Positions 1-7,913 of a stretch of 64,000 nt of DNA are shown here, in pieces. Source of the DNA: Acidimicrobiia bacterium (GTDB lineage Bacteria > Actinomycetota > Acidimicrobiia > IMCC26256 > JAGNEX01); the NCBI GenBank assembly GCA_020637365.1, contig JACJWE010000002.1, forward strand, positions 992,001-1,056,000. Direction: 5' to 3'. Every line of letters starts with the position of its first letter. Position 1 is the first letter of the stretch. The notes beneath the pieces are model-generated. The model was not told the origin of the DNA. It was given only the letters and a program-made list of their open reading frames with translations, and did no database searches. The translations under genes and the position numbers were made by a program.

Positions 1-615
1 CTGTCGAGGTTGGCGGCAACGACGTTCAACCTGGGCCTGCTGACACTGGTATTGATCCATCTGGGCGGCACGACATTCGATGGCCTGACACGCTCTGGAT
101 GGTGGCGTGATCAGGCCTATACCGTCTACGGCTGGGACTTGGTCCCCAAGGCAACGCTCACGATGTTCGCCTGTGTATGTGTCGTGTCGGTCGTCTACCT
201 CGCTGCCTCAGGGGCGTCGGCGACCCGAGCCGGTCTAACGCGGATGGATGCAGCGCTGCGCTGGGCAAATTCGTTGGTTCCGATCGCCCTTGGATATGCG
301 ATCGCCCACTACTTCGCGTATTTCTTCATCGCTGGAAGCGGTGTCGTCAGCCAGATTTCGGATCCGCTTGGGTTCGGCTGGAACCTGTTTGGAACCGCAG
401 ACTGGGTTGTCGGCACCTCATGGCTGACCCCAGGCGTCGTTGCGTGGAGCCAACTGATCGGCATCGTTGGAGGACACGTCGGCGGGGTCATCGTGGCTCA
501 CGATCGTGCCCTTGAGCTGGTGGACGACGACTCGGTGGTGCGCCAACAGCTGCCGCTGCTCATCGCCATGATGATCTTTACCGTGACCGGCCTGGTGCTG
601 TTGTTGCAGGGATAG
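1..615 (+). CDS. Integral membrane protein, C-terminal part (5' end outside window)
   Basis: The frame is open from base 1, so the gene begins upstream; an in-frame TTG at base 10 is not a convincing start. About 204 residues are visible with roughly five hydrophobic helices (near visible residues 6-25, 50-72, 90-118, 137-165 and 183-203) joined by short loops, and several His and Trp residues at helix ends. The protein ends right after the last helix. It loosely resembles large actinobacterial membrane proteins sometimes labelled fenitrothion hydrolase, but I see no catalytic motif and do not assign a function. The following small membrane protein gene starts about 97 bases downstream on the same strand. 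Confidence 0.75.
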   Translation: MSRLAATTFNLGLLTLVLIHLGGTTFDGLTRSGWWRDQAYTVYGWDLVPKATLTMFACVCVVSVVYLAASGASATRAGLTRMDAALRWANSLVPIALGYAIAHYFAYFFIAGSGVVSQISDPLGFGWNLFGTADWVVGTSWLTPGVVAWSQLIGIVGGHVGGVIVAHDRALELVDDDSVVRQQLPLLIAMMIFTVTGLVLLLQG

Positions 616-711
616 TGCGTCAGACCCGGCGATCAGGTGATAACCCGGTGGGGTCGTGGTGCCAGCAAACCGACACGCAATGGCGACGCGACAGGTTTTG
701 GAAGGGATGAC

Positions 712-1137
712 GTGCTCGCACATGGAGCGATTGGCTCACTCGACGAACTTCTGATCATCGGCCTACCGATCGCGGCGTTGGTGCTGTTCGACCGCGCCGT
801 TCGAAAGCGACGCCGCGAAGCGGCACTGATCATGCTCAAACAGGCCAAAGATGGCGGAGCCACATCGGCTCCAACCGGTACCGGGCAATCTGGTCCGAAC
901 GAGGTCTCTCAGGCTCTAGACACGGCCTCCGCTACTAGCACCAACGCGAGCGGCGATGTCTCGTCCGCCGCCTCCGATCGTCCCGATCGCCCCGGCCGTC
1001 CCGACCGTCCGGACGATTCCGACCATGACGACGCTGCGGGGCGTTCGGACACGCCCGGCCGTCCTCATGGTACGAACGGTGAGCAGCATGGTCGTGACGG
1101 CGGGCAACCGACTGAATCGGGTGATGCCGAGAACTGA
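712..1137 (+). CDS. Small membrane protein with long charged low-complexity tail
   Basis: I choose the GTG at 712 because GAAGG at 701-705 precedes it at a good distance; an upstream in-frame GTG at 637 lacks this. The 141-residue product has one hydrophobic segment close to the N-terminus (LLIIGLPIAALVLF), followed by a basic patch (RKRRRE). This suggests a single membrane anchor with the tail in the cytoplasm. The remaining hundred residues are low complexity, first Ala/Thr/Ser-rich and then Asp/Arg/Pro/Gly-rich, probably disordered. It follows the membrane protein at the left edge and may be co-transcribed with it. No family is recognised. Confidence 0.6.
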   Translation: MLAHGAIGSLDELLIIGLPIAALVLFDRAVRKRRREAALIMLKQAKDGGATSAPTGTGQSGPNEVSQALDTASATSTNASGDVSSAASDRPDRPGRPDRPDDSDHDDAAGRSDTPGRPHGTNGEQHGRDGGQPTESGDAEN

Positions 1138-1184
1138 TAACGACAGCAAACGGTGCCGCGTTCACCATCGACGGTGGATACGAG

Positions 1185-1216
1185 AAAGCCCCCAAACCAG
1201 AGGTCTGGAGGGCTTT
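1185..1216 (-). terminator. Hairpin terminator downstream of tRNA-Ser(CGA)
   Basis: AAAGCCC (1185-1191) pairs with GGGCTTT (1210-1216), with an inner CCAG/CTGG pairing. It lies just 3' of the minus-strand tRNA gene and about 48 bases after the end of the plus-strand small membrane protein gene, so it may serve both directions. Confidence 0.65.
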
Positions 1217-1238
1217 GATGTCCCGTGAACATCGTGTG

Positions 1239-1323
1239 CGGAGGGAGTGGGATTTGAACCCACGGACCCCGTAAGGTCAATGGTTTTCGAGACCATCCGA
1301 TTCGGCCGCTCTCGCATCCCTCC
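1239..1323 (-). tRNA. tRNA-Ser (anticodon CGA)
   Basis: A class II tRNA on the minus strand. The acceptor stem is GGAGGGA paired with TCCCTCC, the discriminator base is G at 1239, and the anticodon stem ATGGT/ACCAT encloses the loop CTCGAAA, giving anticodon CGA for UCG codons. The long variable arm typical of serine tRNAs and the T-arm GTGGG-TTCAAAT-CCCAC are present. The 3' CCA is not encoded: the bases after the discriminator read CAC. The second serine tRNA in this window does encode CCA. Confidence 0.96.
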
Positions 1324-1404
1324 TCGCGCTGGCCCGGTTAACCCGAGCCGCGGGTGTTGAATACTAACGAGCGCGACGGCTGCTGTTCGCCTCGGTCGTG
1401 ATCG

Positions 1405-1913
1405 CTACGACGAAAAACGATCCGTGGCCTCGGCACGCCGCTCTGAAAAGAACTCGGTCAGCAGAGCGGCGCATCGAAGGTCGTCGAGCCCGCCAACCGT
1501 CGGGATGGCGTGGTTGAGGCGAGGATCGGCGCCGACGTGGTAGAGGCTGCCCATCGCCCCCGCCTTCAGATCGAACGAGCCGAACACCACGCCGTCGATT
1601 CGCGCGCGTTGAGCAGAGCACCGGCGCACATCACACATGGCTCCAGGGTGACGGCCATGCTGAGCCCGGTCATCCGCCATCCACCGCGCTGAGCGGCTGC
1701 CGCCCGGAGCGCTAGGACCTCGGCATGTGCGGTCGGATCGGCGTCGACTTCGCGCCGATTGTGTGCTGTCGCAACGATGGCGCCGGTCGCTGAGTCAAAC
1801 AGGGCCGCGCCGACCGGCACATCGCCGTGTTCGGTCGCTCGACCTGCTTCGGAGATAGCGCGGTCCATCGCCGCCAAAGCGTGGCTTGTCCACACGTCCG
1901 ATGGTCCGTCCAT
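1405..1913 (-). CDS. tadA: tRNA-specific adenosine deaminase TadA, frame-disrupted
   Basis: TadA deaminates A34 of tRNA-Arg(ACG) to inosine. I start at the ATG at 1913, where MDGPSDVWTSHALAAMDRAI matches the family N-terminus and GGAG lies nine bases upstream; the open frame extends to 2024 without homology. The zinc and catalytic residues are visible: H63 and E65 in TAHAEV, C93 and C96 in EPCVMC. The frame breaks after LLNAR (residue 104) in a CGCGCGCG run at 1601-1608 and resumes in another frame as RIDGVVFGSFDLKAGAMGS to the stop at 1405. Removing one CG dinucleotide restores the usual NARIDGVVFG. TadA is normally essential, so a sequence error is likelier than a dead gene. Confidence 0.88.
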
Positions 1914-2034
1914 GCCGAGATGCTCCAAAGTTCGTGACGGCTCGCGCCGCACCTGTTGCGACCCGACCCCCGTCAGGATTCGGGCGGTAAGTATCGTACG
2001 GCCCCAGTTTTGTGAGCGATCCAAGGGGTGTCAC

Positions 2035-2710
2035 ATGCTCAGAACACTGTTCGTCTCCTCGGTAGTCATTTCGATGCTCGCGCTCGGCGCTTGCGGCAGC
2101 GACTCAGACGATGCATCGATCGGTTCAACCGCCGTCGACGGGTCCCAAACCACCACCGCCGGTTCTGGGCTTTTCGACGACGGCCTCACCGACCCGACGA
2201 CAGCTCCCAGTGCGACGGAAATGACAGGCGATGCCCCTGGCTCGACGGGTACGGCCATCGACCAGGGTTCGACCGACGCTGCTTCGATCGACGGGGCTGC
2301 TGGCGAGGGAACCGAGGGTGACGGCGGTGTACCAGCGAGCTCGCAGCCAGCATCAACGGGCACCGAGGCCACCCGCAGCCGCAGCCGGCAGCGACGAGGA
2401 GTCAGAAGCCTTCTGCGTCGCACTCGAGCAGATGGCAGCGATCATGACGCCGCAAGGCGGGTCGATGGATGACCTCTTTGACGTCACCGAAGAGGAGAAG
2501 GCAGGGCTGCAGCGCATCGCCGATGAGGCCCCTGCTGAGATCAACGAACATGTCCAGGTGATGGTCGACGTGATCCAGGAACTCGCAGATGCTCCCGACG
2601 GTGGCGAGATCCAAGCATTTCTGGCGTTGCAGACATCGCCCAAAGGGGCCCAACTCGCCGATGCTGAGAAGGCGGTCGATGCCTACGCCACCGAACATTG
2701 CGATAACTAG
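2035..2710 (+). CDS. Secreted lipoprotein of unknown function, frame-disrupted
   Basis: The start at ATG 2035 has AAGGGG about seven bases upstream. The first residues form a lipoprotein signal peptide (MLRTLFVSSVVISMLALGAC) with the lipobox cysteine at residue 20, followed by a long Ser/Thr/Ala/Gly-rich spacer. At about 2369-2374 (CCACCC) the frame breaks: the first frame runs into a basic sequence ending at 2472, while the acidic domain beginning GSDEESEAFCVALEQM lies one frame over and ends at 2710. Removing one C joins them. The C-terminal domain of about 100 residues is helical, with one Cys near each end. I recognise no family. It is divergent from tadA. Confidence 0.65.
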
Positions 2711-2774
2711 CAGGGTGCCAGCAGGGTGCGGCAGGGTGCCCAGACAGGGTGCCAGCAGGGTGCCAGCAGGGTCG
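2711..2774 (+). repeat. Six short direct repeats with about 11-bp phasing
   Basis: CAGGGT, mostly extended to CAGGGTGC, occurs at 2711, 2722, 2732, 2745, 2756 and 2767, giving spacings of 11, 10, 13, 11 and 11 bases. The array begins directly after the stop codon of the lipoprotein gene and ends about 140 bases before the dioxygenase-like gene. Confidence 0.85.
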
Positions 2775-2911
2775 GAGTGGTCGCGCTCACAGGAGATTCA
2801 CAGATAACTCCCAGCATGCTGGGGGGTGCGCCCGACACCATGTTTGAACACCTACATTTTCGGCATGCCTGACTCGCAGGTGAGTCGTGAGCATCAAACC
2901 AGGAGACCATC

Positions 2912-3862
2912 GTGGCACCGCAACAGCACACAGATACGCCAGCAACGAACGACGGCCATCATGACGATCATGACGATATGGGGGGTTTCGCTCGCGACTT
3001 GCCCTCACTGCTCAGCAGGCGCCGGGCACTCGCCCTCATGGGTGGGCTGAGCCTCGCTGGTCTTGCGGCCGCATGCGGCTCTGACTCCGACTCCGACGCG
3101 AGTTCGACGACGACATCGACAGGTGCCGATGCGTCGACAACGACCGCGAGTAGCGCACAGGGGGCGATGCCCTCAGGAGGACCCGGCGGTCCTCCTCCCG
3201 GTGGCGGTGGACCCGGCGGAGGTGCTGCGTCGACGCCGACCACGGTCGAAGGCGAAACCCCCAATGAGACCGCTGGCCCGTACCCCGCTGATGCATCCAA
3301 CGGTCCAGACTTTTTGACCGGTGAAGGGGTTGTCCACCAAGACATCACCAAGAGCGTCGGCGAGTTTTCGGGTACCGCGGCGGGCGTGGCCACCAAAATC
3401 GAGTTGACCGTCGTCGATGCAGCGTCGGGCGATGCCATGCCAGACGCAGCGGTCTACCTCTGGCATTGCACGGCAACGGGGCAGTACTCGATTTATGAGA
3501 TCGAGGATCAGAACTACCTGCGCGGCGTTCAGATCGCCGACAGCAAGGGCAAGGTGACCTTCGATTCGATCTTCCCGGGCTGTTACTCAGGTCGTTGGCC
3601 GCACTGCCACTTTGAGGTGTTTACCAGCGTGGATGAGGCCACAGCCGGGTCGAACTCGGTCAAGACTTCGCAACTCGCGCTCCCTCAGGCCGACTGTGAA
3701 GAGGTGTACGCCTCGAGCGACTACGGCAACTCCGCCAGCAACCTCAGCGGGATGTCGCTGTCGACCGACAACGTGTTTTCCGACGGCTGGGACCTGCAAC
3801 TCGCTACCGTTTCGGGATCGGTCGATTCGGGTCTGACCGTCTCCCTGACCGTCAAGGTGTAA
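2912..3862 (+). CDS. Tat-exported lipoprotein, intradiol ring-cleavage dioxygenase-like
   Basis: The GTG start at 2912 is preceded by AGGAG at 2901-2905. The 316-residue product has a His/Asp-rich N-terminus, a twin-arginine stretch (SRRRAL, residues 35-40), a hydrophobic segment and a lipobox cysteine at residue 55, so it is probably folded with its metal before export and then lipid-anchored. A Gly/Pro-rich linker (about 82-110) leads to an intradiol dioxygenase-type beta-sandwich. The four non-heme Fe(III) ligands of the family are visible: Y192 (GQYS), Y225 (PGCYSGR), H231 and H233 (PHCHF). The substrate cannot be read from sequence, and the extracellular location differs from catabolic catechol or protocatechuate dioxygenases. 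A strong terminator follows. Confidence 0.88.
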   Translation: MAPQQHTDTPATNDGHHDDHDDMGGFARDLPSLLSRRRALALMGGLSLAGLAAACGSDSDSDASSTTTSTGADASTTTASSAQGAMPSGGPGGPPPGGGGPGGGAASTPTTVEGETPNETAGPYPADASNGPDFLTGEGVVHQDITKSVGEFSGTAAGVATKIELTVVDAASGDAMPDAAVYLWHCTATGQYSIYEIEDQNYLRGVQIADSKGKVTFDSIFPGCYSGRWPHCHFEVFTSVDEATAGSNSVKTSQLALPQADCEEVYASSDYGNSASNLSGMSLSTDNVFSDGWDLQLATVSGSVDSGLTVSLTVKV

Positions 3863-3908
3863 CCACACCGACGTCTGTCGATGCCCGCGGAGCGGGCGAC
3901 CAAAAAGC

Positions 3909-3941
3909 GAAGCCCTCGAACCGGCCGGGTTCGAGGGCTTC
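3909..3941. terminator. Strong bidirectional terminator
   Basis: A perfect 14-bp stem (3909-3922 with 3928-3941) with a 5-base loop lies between the plus-strand dioxygenase-like gene and the minus-strand tRNA-Ser(GGA). The plus side is followed by TTTGATGTTT, and the minus side by a short T run (AAAAA at 3902-3906 on the plus strand), so it can stop transcription from both sides. Confidence 0.92.
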
Positions 3942-3967
3942 TTTGATGTTTGGAAAACATCACACGT

Positions 3968-4055
3968 TGGCGGAGAGGATGGGATTTGAACCCACGAGGG
4001 GTTGCCCCCTACACGATTTCCAGTCGTGCCGATTCGGCCGCTCTCGCACCTCTCC
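3968..4055 (-). tRNA. tRNA-Ser (anticodon GGA)
   Basis: A minus-strand class II tRNA. The acceptor stem is GGAGAGG with CCTCTCC, the discriminator is G and the CCA end is encoded (TGG at 3968-3970 on the plus strand). The anticodon stem CACGA/TCGTG encloses CTGGAAA, giving anticodon GGA for UCC and UCU. A long variable arm and the T-arm GTTCAAAT are present. Confidence 0.96.
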
Positions 4056-4261
4056 GCCGGTGATGCTAGACGCGCGCCGTCCGCGGATCGGAACGATCCC
4101 ACGCTGCCAGCGCGAAAGGCATCGGCGTTCCAATGCGGCTACGATGCCCCCCGGCCGTGCTAGGCGGGGAGCTTGTGGTGCCCTGTACCCCAAACCCACA
4201 CATGGGGGGCTGATCAACCGTCTGAGGCCTGGTCCAAACATCGCAACCGAGTTCCTCGACG

Positions 4262-4375
4262 TGTCGAGGGTTGGGTCCCGCGCAACGTAACCCTGTGAAC
4301 CGAGTCAGGTCCGGGAGGAAGCAGCTCTCAGCAGTGAGTTGCGTGTGCCGCGGGGTTGCCTGGCCTGAGCCGACA
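4262..4375 (+). ncRNA. ffs: Signal recognition particle RNA (4.5S type)
   Basis: The segment around 4304-4325 carries the conserved SRP domain IV core GTCAGGTCCGGGAGGAAGCAGC in two parts: GTCAGGTCCGG, then GAGGAAGCAGC. The flanks also match 4.5S RNA: CCCGCGCAACG upstream and GTTGCGTGTGCCGCGGGG downstream, which can pair. TGTCG near 4262 can pair with CGACA near 4371, which sets the approximate ends. The gene lies directly upstream of dnaX, a classic bacterial arrangement. The exact ends are estimated by analogy with the E. coli RNA; a CCTCGAC/GTCGAGG hairpin just before 4268 leaves open a slightly longer 5' end. Confidence 0.9.
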
Positions 4376-4521
4376 GGAAAAACGAGCGGTGGGAGGCCTT
4401 GTCGAAGCGGGGGCACGGCCGCTTTGCCAGCCTCCGGGCGCGCCGTTCACACAGGGGCGCGTCCGCAGCGAATCGAAGCGGGTCCGCAATACCGGAAGCA
4501 CGTGGTGAGGAGTCCGGTTCG

Positions 4522-6832
4522 GTGAGCTTCCAATCTCTCTATCGCACCTACAGGCCTCAGCGCTTCGGTGATCTGATCGGTCAAGACGCAACCGCGACGG
4601 CGCTTCGTCACGCGGTGCGCGATGACCGGGTTGGCCATGCGTACCTGTTCTCTGGACCGCGAGGAACGGGCAAGACCAGTTCGGCGCGCATCCTGGCCAA
4701 GGCGCTCAACTGTCGAGAGCTCAGCGTTGACGGTGAACCATGCGGCCGGTGCGGCGCGTGTGTGGCCATCGGGAACGGCACGTTCATGGATGTCATCGAA
4801 CTCGATGCCGCTTCGAACAACTCGGTATCAGATGTTCGTGACCTGCTCGAAGGTGTACACCGAGTCCCATCGGGGGCAGCGAAGCGCAAGGTGTACATCA
4901 TCGACGAAGTCCACATGCTCTCGACCGCTGCGTCGAATGCGCTCCTCAAGACGCTGGAGGAGCCTCCAGAACATGCGGTCTTCGTGTTGGCGACCACCGA
5001 CCCGCAGAAGGTCCTGCCAACGATCCGGTCACGAACACAGCATTTTCCCTTTACGTTGGTGCCCACAGGTCTGCTGACCGATCACCTCGAGACCGTTGCG
5101 AGCGACGCGGGTATCACGGCGGATCGTGCAGCGCTCGAACGGATCGCTCAACAGGGTGCCGGTTCGGTTCGAGATGCGCTGAGCGCCCTCGACCAGGCAC
5201 GTGCCTTTGCACCCGACGGTTTGGATGAATCGACCGTCGCAGCGCTGTATTCCAAAGCCAGCTTCGATGAGCGCGCCGCCCTTCTGGACGCGGCGATCGA
5301 TCGCGACGGCGCGCGGACCCTGGAAGTCTTGACCCAGCAGTTGGATGCGGGGCGGATGCGAGAGCCTTGATCGACGACCTGTTGTCACATCTTCGAGATG
5401 CTGTGTTGGTCGCCGGAACGCGCGGCGAGCTTCCCTTGGGATCGCTACCCGACGAGAAACGCCGCCTGAACGATCAAGCTCGACGGATCGGGGCGGATCG
5501 GCTCCTCGATTCAATCTCGTTGCTCGGCGACGCCGTGGTCGAGATGCGCCGAGCGCCGGATCCACGCCTCGTCCTCGAAGTAGCGCTCCTGCGCCTGGCC
5601 CATCCAAACCCGAACAAGCTTTTTCGAGGCGTCCGGCGCCAGCGACTCCCAGCCTGCTCCCCCGGTCCCGCGGGTCGCGGGCCCGGTTCTCGCGCAACGC
5701 AGCCAGCTTCGGCCGATCAAAGAGCGGGGCGGTCAGGTCCTTCCGATCGGTCCGATGCGGCGCCGAACGGGGTCGCCGATCCGCAGAGTGCAGCGCTTAT
5801 GGCCAGTATGGAGCGGCGGATCCAGTCGCTGGAGGCAGCGGTGCAGTCGCTGACCGAACAGTTGAAACGGAATGGGCGGCCTCTGCCGCAACCGGCCCGC
5901 AGGCGGGGCAACGCTCTGGCCCCTCACAGCAGCGCGCCGCAAACCAGACGACCCGTGCATCAGAACCTGCGCCGGGCGGGCCGGTCGCGACCCAGCGTCC
6001 GGCAGGCACGCCTGCGAGTTCCCCGTCGCAAGGCGCGAGGCCGGGCAGCGAGCGTGCCGAGCAGCGTCCGGGCAGTGGAGGAGACCCCCAGGCGACGCCC
6101 GAACGGCGAACCGATCAGGTCCAGGCAGATTCCGATGCCACCACCCGCACCAATCGTCCATCCGGCCAGCAGGGCGATACCGCAAGTCGGCCCTCTCCAA
6201 CCCCTGGCGGTGCAACCCCGCCGCGGTCAACTCGGGATCATGACGAGCAGCGACCCAGACGACCGGCGCAACAGGGCGTGTCCGGATCGGCCCGTCCACA
6301 GTCGTCATCGCGAGCGCCGGGGGTATCTCAACAGGGTGCGCAGCGGGGTGGGGCGCTTGTCGATCGCTCAGGACAGGTGTTGCGAACCCGACCCGCGAGC
6401 GTCTCCGCGCGGATTGTGCCCGGTGATCAGCTGACCCTCGATAACGCGGTGATGGCCTGGCCGAATGCGCTCGCTCGCTTAGACGCGCGTCTGCAGCGGC
6501 GGGCGGCGGAAGCACAGCCGGTCGACCTCGACGGAAACCAAGTCATCCTCGGTCTGAGGATGATGGAGTCGAACATCCACCACGACTCGATTCGGCATCA
6601 TCAACGCGAGATCGAAGCGGCGCTGTCGACCGAGATCGGGCAGCCTGTCACCCTGAAGGTCGTGACTCACGGTGGGTACACAGGGGACTCGCCCATGGGG
6701 GCGCGTGTTCTCAGAGCGAAGCCCGAAAAGCCCAAAGACGAGCAACTAGCATCCATCGAACGCATCAAGGCGGCCTTTGATGCGGAGGTCGAAACCGAGG
6801 TTCACAAGTCGAGGGCCGAACGTCGTACATGA
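4522..6832 (+). CDS. dnaX: DNA polymerase III subunit gamma/tau, two frame breaks
   Basis: This is the clamp-loader ATPase. I take GTG 4522 (SFQSLYRTYRPQRF follows) as the start, with GAGGAG upstream. Visible motifs: Walker A GPRGTGKT (45-52), zinc cysteines C64, C74, C77 and C80, Walker B IIDEVH with D128 and E129, and an SRT sensor (SRC-like) near 170. The frame breaks at about 5350-5356, where a G appears to be missing and the first frame stops at 5370. It breaks again at about 5874-5876 in GGG. Restored, the product is about 770 residues: ATPase core, domain III, a long Pro/Ala/Arg/Gln linker, a helix (SMERRIQSLEAAVQSLTEQL) and a conserved C-terminal tau-like domain. Both breaks look like one-base deletions. 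Confidence 0.9.
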
Positions 6833-6893
6833 ACCACATGTCGGTCGTCCTTCGCGTGGCCACGGCGATTTCACGATCACAACGGAGCACCCG

Positions 6894-7223
6894 ATGAACC
6901 AGAACCAGATCAACAAGATGATGAAGCAGGTCCAGCGGATGCAGTCCGACATGGCCCAAGCGCAAGAGAGCCTGCTCGACGAAACGGTCACGGGCACCGC
7001 AGGGGGCGGCGTGGTCGTAGCGACGGCCAACGGTTCTGGTCAGCTACAAAGCATCAAACTCGATGAATCAGTCGTCGACCCTGAAGACATCGAGATGTTG
7101 CAGGACCTCATCGTTGCTGCGGTCAATGAAGCCGACCGGGCCGCTCAAGCTCTGCAACAAGAACGCATGGGCGCCGTCACCGGCGGGATGGACATGGGCG
7201 CCCTGGGCGGGTTGCTCGGATAG
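6894..7223 (+). CDS. ybaB: YbaB/EbfC family nucleoid-associated protein
   Basis: The 109-residue product, from ATG 6894 (GGAG at about 6883), has the YbaB layout: an N-terminal helix rich in Met and Gln (NQINKMMKQVQRMQSDMAQ), a beta hairpin with a GTAGGGVVVATANGSGQL core and a C-terminal helix. Family members are small dimers that bind DNA; the mature role in actinobacteria is not settled. It sits between dnaX and recR in the widely conserved dnaX-ybaB-recR order, with only two bases to recR, so it is almost certainly co-transcribed with both. Confidence 0.94.
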   Translation: MNQNQINKMMKQVQRMQSDMAQAQESLLDETVTGTAGGGVVVATANGSGQLQSIKLDESVVDPEDIEMLQDLIVAAVNEADRAAQALQQERMGAVTGGMDMGALGGLLG

Positions 7224-7225
7224 CT

Positions 7226-7900
7226 GTGGGCGCATATGACGTTGCGACCCAGACGCTCATCGACGAACTGGGGCGTCTGCCAGGGGTAGGCCCTAAATCG
7301 GCGCAGCGCATTGCATTTCATCTGTTGCGTCTGCCCGAACAAGACGCCCTGCGGTTGTCGCGGGCGATCCAGGACGCAAAGGCCCGAGTCCGCTGGTGTG
7401 AGCGCTGTTTCAACCTGGCAGAAGCGCAGCTCTGCAGAATCTGCGTCGATCCGGGACGAGATCAGCTGACCATCTGCGTGGTGGAACAAGCTCAAGACAT
7501 CGTCGCTATCGAACGGACTGCGGGCTACAAAGGGGTCTATCACGTGTTACAGGGGGCGATCGCTCCCATCAACGGTGTCGGCCCAGAGCAGCTCCGCGTC
7601 CGTGAGCTGCTCGGCAGGCTCAGCGAGGTGCCGGTCAGCGAAATTATTCTCAGCACTAACCCAACGGTGGAGGGGGAGGCGACCGCCCTCTATCTGACCA
7701 AGCTGCTGGCCCCGATCGGGATGATCGTGAGCCGGCTCGCATCGGGACTCCCCGTGGGCGGTGACCTCGAATACGCCGACGAAGTCACCCTAGGCAGAGC
7801 CCTTGAACAGCGTCGACGGGTCGACAGCGGCGGAACGCCCGAACCGGCTCGCTCATCTCAACCGGCGCGCACGTCCCACCCGGACGACGCTGCGTTGTAG
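7226..7900 (+). CDS. recR: Recombination protein RecR
   Basis: RecR works with RecF and RecO in loading RecA at gaps. The order of domains is a helix-hairpin-helix (ELGRLPGVGPKSAQRIAFHL), a C4 zinc finger (CERC and CRIC, residues about 58-73), and a Toprim domain (about 80-175) with conserved E and GE near ILSTNPTVEGEAT. The C-terminus contains the usual GGDLEYADEVTLGRAL, followed by a further 25 residues of Pro/Arg/Ser-rich tail. I use the GTG at 7226, two bases after the ybaB stop. Confidence 0.96.
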   Translation: MGAYDVATQTLIDELGRLPGVGPKSAQRIAFHLLRLPEQDALRLSRAIQDAKARVRWCERCFNLAEAQLCRICVDPGRDQLTICVVEQAQDIVAIERTAGYKGVYHVLQGAIAPINGVGPEQLRVRELLGRLSEVPVSEIILSTNPTVEGEATALYLTKLLAPIGMIVSRLASGLPVGGDLEYADEVTLGRALEQRRRVDSGGTPEPARSSQPARTSHPDDAAL

Positions 7901-7913
7901 GCGGGCGTTCCCG

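Noticed and set aside
1759..2472. A 237-residue plus-strand protein starting at 1759
   Set aside because: The first 92 codons are antisense to tadA; the real lipoprotein start with signal peptide and Shine-Dalgarno is at 2035, and the last part is out of frame.
2711..2774. CRISPR array
   Set aside because: Units of 6-8 bases with 10-13-base steps are far too short, and no cas genes occur.
5350..5876. Programmed frameshifting in dnaX
   Set aside because: No A-rich slippery heptamer as in E. coli, two shifts would be needed, and the first product would lack domain III. Missing bases in G runs explain it better.
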